Shown piece after piece: positions 58,449 through 64,000 of a DNA stretch of 64,000 nucleotides. The notes beneath the pieces were generated by a model. That model did not search any database, had not been told where the DNA came from, and saw only the letters and a program-made list of their open reading frames with translations. Each line of letters begins with the position of its first letter. The stretch's first letter is position 1. Origin of the DNA: Polyangiaceae bacterium (GTDB lineage: Bacteria; Myxococcota_A; Polyangia; Polyangiales; Polyangiaceae); assembly GCA_041389725.1 (NCBI GenBank), contig JAWKRG010000002.1:434001-498000 (forward strand), in the 5' to 3' direction. The position numbers and the translations under genes are program-made.

Positions 58449-60128
58449 TCAGTTCTTCTTCGAAGTGACGAAGCTCTTGGCGAACTTCTTGAGGACCTTG
58501 TCGAGCTTTTTCCTGATGTCGTCGGTCAGCTCGCGGCGCTCACGCAGTTCCTCCCACAGGTCGGCGTGCTTCTCGTCGATGTAACGATAGAGCTCCGCTT
58601 CGAAGTTCTTCAGGGACTCCACGGGCAGCTTGTCGACGAACCCCTGAGTGCCGGCGTAGATGATGACCACTTGCTTCTCGACCGGCAGTGGCACGTACTG
58701 GCCCTGCTTCAGGAGCTCCGTGAGTCGTTCGCCGCGCTCGAGCTGTGCTCGCGTCGCAGCATCCAGATCGCTGGCGAACTGGGCGAAGGCCGCCATTTCG
58801 CGGAACTGCGCCAGGTCGAGACGCAAGGTGCCGGCAATCTTCTTCATCGCCTTGATCTGGGCGTTGCCACCGACGCGGCTGACGCTGATACCGACGTTGA
58901 TCGCCGGCCGCACACCAGAATAGAAGAGGTCGCTTTCCAGGAAGATCTGGCCGTCGGTGATGCTGATCACGTTGGTGGGAATGTAGGCGGACACGTCGCC
59001 TGCTTGAGTCTCGATGATGGGCAGTGCGGTGAGTGATCCGCCGGAGTGCGGATCGCGCTTGACCTCGAGGTTCGCCTTGTCGGCGTGGGCTTCCAGCGCT
59101 TCCTTGGCTTGGTGCTCGCCCTCCTCACCGATGTAGACCTTGCCGTCCGCGCCGCGGAAGCTCCAATCACCGGCCGGGTAGTCTGCGTCCTTCTTCACCA
59201 GCGCGAAGCGCCCGCCCATCTTGGCGGCACGTTCCAACAGACGAGAGTGAATGTAGAACACGTCACCGGGATAGGCTTCGCGACCCGGCGGACGACGCAG
59301 CAGCAACGACATCTGACGGTAGGCCACGGCCTGCTTGGACAAGTCGTCGTAAATGCACAAAGCGTGGCGGCCCGTGTCGCGGAAGAACTCGCCGATGGTG
59401 ACGCCAGTGTAGGGCGCCAGGAACTGCAGCGGCGCGGTCTCGGTCGCCGTTGCGACGACGACCACCGTGTAGTCCATGGCTCCGTGGGCTTTCAGCTTCT
59501 CCACCACTTGCGCGACGGTGGAAGCCTTTTGTCCGATCGCGACGTAGATGCAGAAGACGTCCTTGCCCTTCTGATTGATGATGGTGTCCACGGCGATGGC
59601 GGTCTTGCCAGTCTGGCGGTCGCCAATGATGAGCTCGCGTTGGCCGCGGCCGATGGGAATCATCGAGTCGATGGCCTTCAGACCCGTCTGCAGCGGTTCC
59701 TTCACTGGCTGGCGACCGATGATGCCCGGTGCCTTCACCTCGATGCGACGACGATGCTTCGTCTCGATCGCGCCCTTGCCGTCGATCGGCTGTCCCAGAG
59801 AGTTGACGACGCGACCCGCAACGGCGTCACCAACGGGGACGTCCGCGATGCGGCCAGTGCGCTTGACGGTGTCGCCTTCCTTCACGCCCGTGGCGTCGCC
59901 GAGAATCGCGACACCCACGTTGTCCTGCTCGAGGTTGAGCACCAGACCGAAGAGGTTGCCCGCGAACTCCACGAGCTCGCCGGCCATGGCACCTTCCAGA
60001 CCGTAGACGCGCGCGATACCGTCGCCGCACGCCAGCACCGTTCCCGTCTCGGTGACGAGGGCGGCACGGTCGAAGTTCTGGATTTGCTTCTTGATGATCT
60101 GGGAGATTTCGTCGGCGCTGAGCTGCAT
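58449..60128 (-). CDS. atpA: ATP synthase alpha subunit with a long insertion
   Basis: 559 residues against about 500-515 in most bacteria. Walker A GDRQTGKTAIAVDT (169-182), the arginine finger in SVSRVGGNAQIKAMKK, and the C-terminal bundle are normal. The extra length is one block at residues 304-362 (59043-59219), between SRLLERAAK and GGSLTALPIIETQAGD, where relatives have a short loop. Inside it are KKDADYPAGDWSFRGADGKV and HQAKEALEAHADKANLEVKR. It is in frame, charged, and has no stop, so it is probably a real surface loop. Starts at ATG 60128, 58 bases after atpH. Confidence 0.97.
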   Translation of the reverse strand: MQLSADEISQIIKKQIQNFDRAALVTETGTVLACGDGIARVYGLEGAMAGELVEFAGNLFGLVLNLEQDNVGVAILGDATGVKEGDTVKRTGRIADVPVGDAVAGRVVNSLGQPIDGKGAIETKHRRRIEVKAPGIIGRQPVKEPLQTGLKAIDSMIPIGRGQRELIIGDRQTGKTAIAVDTIINQKGKDVFCIYVAIGQKASTVAQVVEKLKAHGAMDYTVVVVATATETAPLQFLAPYTGVTIGEFFRDTGRHALCIYDDLSKQAVAYRQMSLLLRRPPGREAYPGDVFYIHSRLLERAAKMGGRFALVKKDADYPAGDWSFRGADGKVYIGEEGEHQAKEALEAHADKANLEVKRDPHSGGSLTALPIIETQAGDVSAYIPTNVISITDGQIFLESDLFYSGVRPAINVGISVSRVGGNAQIKAMKKIAGTLRLDLAQFREMAAFAQFASDLDAATRAQLERGERLTELLKQGQYVPLPVEKQVVIIYAGTQGFVDKLPVESLKNFEAELYRYIDEKHADLWEELRERRELTDDIRKKLDKVLKKFAKSFVTSKKN

Positions 60129-60186
60129 GGCTAATGTCGTCCTGATTTCGCTTGGGGCTCGCCGCGGGCGCGAGCGTTGAGGGGCC

Positions 60187-60726
60187 TTAGGCGAGGAGCT
60201 CTCGAGTCAGGCGGTCCAACCGCCCCTTGATGCTTCCGTCGATGGTGTTGTCGCCAATGTGAGTCACGATTCCGCCGATGAGCGACGGGTCCTGCTTGCG
60301 GTCGAGCACGACGCGCTTCTTGGTGTGCGCCTCGATCTTCGACTTGAGCTGGGTGTAGATGTCTTCGGGCAACGGAACCGCCGTCACCACCGTGGCGCGC
60401 ACGATGCCGGCTTTCTCATCCGACAGCGCGCCGAGTCGGCGTGCGATGTCGCCCAGCACCGAGAGGCGCCGTCGACGCGCAATCAGCCTCAGCGCGTTGG
60501 TAGCGGTTTCGTTCAAACCCAATCGAGTCGAGAGCTCGCGCAGCACGGCCTCCCGTGCTTCCTCGGCCACCAAGGGGTTGTCGAGGACGGCGCGCAGTTC
60601 GGCACTTTCGCCGTAGACCTGCGCTGCATTCGCGATTTGCTTGCTCAAGCTGTCGAGCTGTCCCGACTCGACACCGAGTTCGAAAATGGCTCGCGCGTAG
60701 CGATCCGCGACGGCTGCATCGCTCAT
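60187..60726 (-). CDS. atpH: ATP synthase delta subunit
   Basis: 179 residues, normal for the stator delta (OSCP) subunit. MSDAAVADRYARAIFELGVE at the start and the C-terminal GGIVTHIGDNTIDGSIKGRL match the family. It overlaps the b-subunit stop as ATGA, so translation is coupled. Length and order (b'-b-delta-alpha-gamma) are standard for the F1-linked part of the operon. Confidence 0.95.
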   Translation of the reverse strand: MSDAAVADRYARAIFELGVESGQLDSLSKQIANAAQVYGESAELRAVLDNPLVAEEAREAVLRELSTRLGLNETATNALRLIARRRRLSVLGDIARRLGALSDEKAGIVRATVVTAVPLPEDIYTQLKSKIEAHTKKRVVLDRKQDPSLIGGIVTHIGDNTIDGSIKGRLDRLTRELLA

Positions 60727-61424
60727 GACGTTCTCCCTCCGGCAGCAAGCGCCTGCTCCAGCCCCGCCAGGTATTCCTCTGCCAGACGTCGATGCTCCGC
60801 GGGGGTGAGGGCCTTTTCGATCGCCTCGCGGGCGCTGGAAACGGCGCTGTCCACGGTTTCTCGCAGCAGGGCATCCTGGGCCACTTTGCGCTCTTGCCCC
60901 ACCAAGAGCTGCGCGTCGCGCTCCATGCGCTGGCGCCGCTCGCCCGCGTCCGCCAAGACGCGCTCGCGCTCCGCCTTACCGGCGGCCTGCATCTCGGTCC
61001 GCACCCGGTCGACTTCGTCGTCGATGTGGTCGAGCTTGTCCTCGAGGTCCGTCAGCCGTTCTTCTGCTTCGCGCTTCATGCGGGCGGCATCGTCCATGCC
61101 TTGCATGATCGCCGTCTTGCGCTTCTTCAATGCGTCCTGGACCGGGCGGGCGCCGTAACGGAACAGTAGGAAAAACAGCAGCGCGGTGTTCACCAAGGAA
61201 GCGCCAAAGGGAGGCGGCGTGCCGGGGGCGCGGAACAGCAGATTCGGCTCTACGCCTTCACGCACACCGATGAAGCCGTAGTACCAGTTGAACTCGTGAT
61301 GGCCTTGCTCGGCGTGGCCGTGCCCTTCCGAGGCGCTCTCGGAGGCGAACGCCGCGCCGGTGGAGGCGATCAGCGCCAAGGCAAGTAGTGCGCCCGCAGC
61401 CGAGCGGAACAGTGCTCGCATCAT
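60723..61424 (-). CDS. atpF: ATP synthase b subunit with N-terminal signal-like extension
   Basis: 233 residues from ATG 61424, overlapping the b' stop as ATGA. It begins with a signal-peptide-like segment (LLALALIASTGAAFASESAS) and a His-rich region (GHGHAEQGHHEFNWYYG) before the usual b-type membrane helix (LVNTALLFFLLFRYGARPVQ) and the long amphipathic helix (KREAEERLTDLEDKLDHIDD). Such N-terminal extensions are known in some deltaproteobacterial b subunits. The stator arm contacts delta, encoded next. Confidence 0.92.
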   Translation of the reverse strand: MMRALFRSAAGALLALALIASTGAAFASESASEGHGHAEQGHHEFNWYYGFIGVREGVEPNLLFRAPGTPPPFGASLVNTALLFFLLFRYGARPVQDALKKRKTAIMQGMDDAARMKREAEERLTDLEDKLDHIDDEVDRVRTEMQAAGKAERERVLADAGERRQRMERDAQLLVGQERKVAQDALLRETVDSAVSSAREAIEKALTPAEHRRLAEEYLAGLEQALAAGGRTS

Positions 61425-61915
61425 GAGACCTCCTTGCCGAGAATGCTGGTAGCCATCTCGCGCGCCAGTTGCTCGGAACGCTTGCCTAGGTCGAAGCGAA
61501 TCTTGGCCACCTCGTCGCTTATCTCTTTGCGGCCATCGTCGAGGATGCGTCCGGACACCGTGCGGGCCTCTTCGAGAATTTCGTTCTCGAGCTTGGTGGT
61601 TTCGGTGCGCAGCTTGTCACGCTCTTCGGCGGCAACTTGGTGCACACGCTCGAGTTCGTGCTCGTACTTCGTGAGCAACTGGCCGGCGTCTTCCTGCATT
61701 TCGCGAGCTTCGACCCGTGCGCCGTCCGTGCGCTTCTCCCGCTCCTCGAAGATACGAAGCACGGGGTCGAAGAGCAGCGGCTTCAGAGCCCAAATCACGA
61801 ATAGAAAGAGGACGGCCTGGATCAGAAAGCTGCGATCGAGGTCGACGCTGACGCCACCACTCATGGCGGCAGCGAGCAGGGTGGGGAAGGTTTTGACACC
61901 TAGAACGGGCGACAC
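61421..61915 (-). CDS. ATP synthase b' subunit
   Basis: 164 residues from GTG 61915, chosen because GGAGAG lies just upstream; ATG 61864 would lose 17 residues. A membrane helix (LIQAVLFLFVIWALKPLLFD) leads into a long charged coiled-coil (EDAGQLLTKYEHELERVHQV, ERDKLRTETTKLENEILEEA). With the following atpF it forms a heterodimeric b/b' stator. It is the first gene of the visible operon; the a and c subunit genes are not in the window. Confidence 0.88.
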   Translation of the reverse strand: MSPVLGVKTFPTLLAAAMSGGVSVDLDRSFLIQAVLFLFVIWALKPLLFDPVLRIFEEREKRTDGARVEAREMQEDAGQLLTKYEHELERVHQVAAEERDKLRTETTKLENEILEEARTVSGRILDDGRKEISDEVAKIRFDLGKRSEQLAREMATSILGKEVS

Positions 61916-62001
61916 GGTCTCTCCGGGCGTTGTGAGGGGCCGCCGGCAGCAACCTGTGCCTGGTCGGCCGCGCGGCTCGTACCACCTTGGGCAGGGGCTG
62001 T

Positions 62002-62535
62002 CTAGATGGGTCGCACCTGCTCGATTTCACAGGGGAATTGCGGGCACCACACCCGTGCGGAAGCGACCGGGATCACGCCCGCCCATTGCCGGCCGCTCCA
62101 GCCCTGGTCGTAGGCCGTGGTGCCCTCTGCGGCGCGGGCGTCCGGTGCCACTTCCAGCAGCGGAATCCAGGCGAAAGGGCGCTCCGCCAGGCGAGGATGA
62201 GGCACCTGGAGTTCAGGAGTATCAAGCTTCAGCATCTCGGCCCACAGCACGTCGACGTCCAGAGTCCGCGGCCCTGAGGGCTCGGCGCGGATGCGACGAG
62301 CCGCCAACTCCAGGGAGCGAGCGGCGGCAAGCCAGGCGACGGGCTCGGTGCGGGTAGCGACACGAACCGCCGCGTTGAAGTGGCTCGGCTGGCCCGGGCG
62401 TCCGCCTACGGGTTCTGTCAGAAAGAGGCTGGAAACGGCTTGGATCTCTCCCAAACTGGCAAGACCGTGGACGGCTCCCCTCAGGGCATCGGCCCGATCC
62501 CCCAGGTTGGCGCCAAGTCCAAATACCACTCGCAT
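62002..62535 (-). CDS. folK: 2-amino-4-hydroxy-6-hydroxymethyldihydropteridine pyrophosphokinase
   Basis: Folate synthesis: transfers pyrophosphate from ATP to 6-hydroxymethyldihydropterin. 177 residues from ATG 62535 (GTG 62538 alternative). Family motifs: VFGLGANLGDRADALRGAV near the start, SHFNAAVRVAT in the middle, and EPSGPRTLDVDVLW with PHPRLAERPFAWIPLLE toward the end. The usual metal-binding aspartates of the LDVDVL strand are present. Divergent from the short membrane-protein gene downstream; weak ribosome-binding site. Gene is separated from the ATP synthase operon by 86 bases. Confidence 0.93.
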   Translation of the reverse strand: MRVVFGLGANLGDRADALRGAVHGLASLGEIQAVSSLFLTEPVGGRPGQPSHFNAAVRVATRTEPVAWLAAARSLELAARRIRAEPSGPRTLDVDVLWAEMLKLDTPELQVPHPRLAERPFAWIPLLEVAPDARAAEGTTAYDQGWSGRQWAGVIPVASARVWCPQFPCEIEQVRPI

Positions 62536-62591
62536 CACCGAGCAACCATAGCCGAGGGAACGCGGGATTCGTGCTATCTGAACGGCCTCGC

Positions 62592-62765
62592 GTGTTCGAT
62601 CTGACTCAGTCGGAGCTCTTCGTCATCGGTTTCATCACCGCGGCGGTAGTGTCGGCGCCGCTCTGGCCCCGACTGGGGACCGCCTTGGGCCGATTGCTGG
62701 CGGGCGAACCGCCGCCCGAGGACAGGCGGGCGCCCAGAAGCGGCGATCCTCCGCAGCTTTCGTGA
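62592..62765 (+). CDS. Small single-helix membrane protein, TatA-like layout
   Basis: 57 residues from GTG 62592 (GTG 62571 is an alternative giving seven more). One N-terminal helix (QSELFVIGFITAAVVSAPLW) is followed by a hinge-like proline and an amphipathic stretch (PRLGTALGRLLAGEPPPEDR), the layout of TatA/TatB proteins, but the family's invariant FGxxKLP segment is replaced. It may be a TatA paralogue or an unrelated small membrane protein. The predicted Tat substrate at 47.4 kb is too distant to argue for a functional link. Confidence 0.45.
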   Translation: MFDLTQSELFVIGFITAAVVSAPLWPRLGTALGRLLAGEPPPEDRRAPRSGDPPQLS

Positions 62766-62799
62766 ATCCACCCGAGGAGTTTCGCTAGACTCGATCCAC

Positions 62800-64000
62800 G
62801 TGGCTTCGGATCCACCCGCATTCGGGACCCCCGTGGGGGGTCCGCGAGTCTGGCTGACCCTGTCAGACGAGCGCGCTGCCGACGAACTCGGTCGTCGTTT
62901 GAGCGAGGTCGGCTACGACGTGCTCCACGCTGACCCGCACAAGTCAGCGGACCTGCCGTTGCCTCAGGTGTGGCTGGTGGAGTCGTGGCGGGCGACGCTA
63001 TCCCTCGAGTTGCCCGCCTTGCGCGCGCGACATGGCGGGCCCTCGGTGCACGTCGTTTTCATCGGCAACGAGGAGCTGACGTCGGTGCTGGCGGCGGAGG
63101 CTAGCGGTGCCTTCGCGAAAGACGCAACGCCGGAACAGCTCATCGCCAAAGTAGATGCGCTGACGACCCACGACTCCATTCGCGCGCCGTTGCCGGAACA
63201 GCCCTCGACAGTGCCACCACGCGGCGGGCGCCAGCGCGACCTAGCGATCGACCCAGAGCGCGACGTCGCGCCTTCCTCGCTTCCGGGCCCCTTCAGCAGC
63301 GACGATCCATCCCATCCCAGCCTACCTGCGCCCGTGCCCCTGGGCTTCTCGGGAGAAGCCAGCGAAACGCGCCACGTGCCGCAAACGGAGATGAGTCCCG
63401 AGTTGGAGTCCCTGCTCGCGCGTGCCGAGCAGCGAGTCAGCGCGTTGGGGGGCAGCGACACGCTGGCCAGTAGCCCACGTCTCACGCCAGCGGAAGAGAT
63501 CGAAGCCGTGCTCCCCGCGGAGGTACTCGCCGCCCTGGACGAGCCCCTGGATCTGTACGACGACGACAGGCTAGATGCCGACGAAGACAGCGCACCGGGG
63601 ACGCGCTCGGGTACCGGTCCGCGCACGGGGCTTGGGACCAACATCGGAACGAGTGGCGGCTCCTACGGCGGAGGGACTGGACTCGGCACCTACGCGGGCT
63701 CCGGACCGATGTCGTCATCTGGTGAGAGCGGTCTGACGTCTGGAGCTGAACCTACCGCCCCTCCGCCACGACGGCCGGGCTCCGAACCCCCGCAAACGGT
63801 AGCGGCCATGGCCGTGTCCGAGGGCGACGGACGGCCACCGAGTTGGCCGCCGGCAAGCGCGATGGTGACGTCAGTGGAAGCACGCCCCCAGGCCGTGCCA
63901 CCGTCGTCCGCCGTGCCCGTGCCGCCCCCGGCACCTGCGCCGATGCCAAACCCCGCAGACCCGCGGAGGCCGATCGCGCCGATGACTTCGGCACCGAAGA
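62800..64000 (+). CDS. Receiver-like domain protein with long low-complexity region, 3'-truncated
   Basis: The frame is open from GTG 62800 to the end of the window (about 400 residues visible). The first 115 residues read as a receiver-like alpha/beta domain (PRVWLTLSDERAADELGRRL, VHVVFIGNEELTSVLAAEAS, GAFAKDATPEQLIAKVDALT), with Lys in AFAKDAT where receivers have their conserved Lys, but without the acidic Asp pair at the first strand and without a clear beta-3 Asp. The rest is Pro/Gly/Ser/Ala-rich (GTGPRTGLGTNIGTSGGSYG, PVPPPAPAPMPNPADPRRPI). No strong Shine-Dalgarno. A downstream domain cannot be seen. Regulatory or adaptor role is a guess. Confidence 0.6.
   Translation, partial: MASDPPAFGTPVGGPRVWLTLSDERAADELGRRLSEVGYDVLHADPHKSADLPLPQVWLVESWRATLSLELPALRARHGGPSVHVVFIGNEELTSVLAAEASGAFAKDATPEQLIAKVDALTTHDSIRAPLPEQPSTVPPRGGRQRDLAIDPERDVAPSSLPGPFSSDDPSHPSLPAPVPLGFSGEASETRHVPQTEMSPELESLLARAEQRVSALGGSDTLASSPRLTPAEEIEAVLPAEVLAALDEPLDLYDDDRLDADEDSAPGTRSGTGPRTGLGTNIGTSGGSYGGGTGLGTYAGSGPMSSSGESGLTSGAEPTAPPPRRPGSEPPQTVAAMAVSEGDGRPPSWPPASAMVTSVEARPQAVPPSSAVPVPPPAPAPMPNPADPRRPIAPMTSAPK

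Noticed and set aside
1..64000. tRNA, rRNA, CRISPR or insertion sequences
   Set aside because: No T-loop (GGTTCGANNCC) in a cloverleaf context, no rRNA signature, no spaced direct repeats of CRISPR type, and no transposase motif were seen by eye; a tool search would settle tRNAs.

Overview
The window is high-GC bacterial DNA that looks chromosomal and most likely comes from a myxobacterium of the Polyangiaceae/Sorangium type (class Polyangia). The evidence is the gene content: three adjacent bactofilins, a soluble Ser/Thr kinase, FHA-domain regulators, an FHA/sigma-54 activator, OmpA proteins with thrombospondin type-3 calcium repeats, a cluster resembling the Myxococcus gliding genes gltC-gltD-gltE with a myxobacterial-type outer-membrane barrel, and many GTG starts and 4-base stop/start overlaps. 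No rRNA, tRNA, CRISPR array, insertion sequence or complete prophage was seen.

Layout. 1-3.3 kb is an accessory stretch: the end of a glycine-rich protein, three small or unknown genes, a DUF559 nuclease-like gene, about 0.5 kb of non-coding DNA with hairpin repeats, and a 24-bp tandem duplication over the 3' end of the next gene. 3.3-17.7 kb is mainly housekeeping: RNase J, rhodanese, a purB-glycosyltransferase-membrane protein operon, a very large secreted Asp-box propeller protein, a metallophosphoesterase, thioredoxin, DAHP synthase with a TrmH methyltransferase, three bactofilins with pyrE, and an outer-membrane barrel. 17.7-30.8 kb is an envelope/signalling region: P-loop ATPase, class III nucleotidyl cyclase, OmpA/TSP3 protein, LysM-FecR protein, Ser/Thr kinase fused to a degenerate receiver, FHA/sigma-54 activator, receiver-like small protein, DUF481 barrel, and a second OmpA/TSP3 protein behind a good -24/-12 promoter.

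30.9-37.2 kb carries an RlmI-like rRNA methyltransferase, an FHA protein, a three-gene thiol-redox operon (VKOR-DsbA fusion, OmpA-like protein, TlpA-like protein) and, divergently, a YfbK-type VWA lipoprotein behind a second -24/-12 promoter. 37.2-45.9 kb is the Glt-like cluster on the minus strand (barrel protein, free-Met-sulfoxide reductase, secreted protein, GltC-like, GltD-like, GltE-like). 46-55.5 kb holds a VCBS-repeat protein coupled to a Tat-type solute-binding protein, a DUF2752 protein, a LuxR-type regulator, glutathione reductase, an SDR enzyme, small envelope proteins, and a PhoU-like/Na-Pi symporter pair. 55.6-64 kb holds glmS, an ATP synthase operon b'-b-delta-alpha-gamma without beta and epsilon, folK, a short membrane protein and the start of a receiver-like protein that runs off the window.

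Main points of interest: (i) the two sigma-54-type promoters, both in front of envelope proteins, in the same region as an FHA-bEBP and a kinase whose gene overlaps a LysM-FecR gene, which suggests a kinase-to-sigma-54 envelope-response circuit; (ii) the compact Glt-like machinery; (iii) an approximately 60-residue stretch in ATP synthase alpha where relatives have a short loop; (iv) the RNase J tail/stop duplication; and (v) several receiver-like domains that lack canonical phosphorelay residues. Functions are assigned from motifs read by eye; no database search was run.
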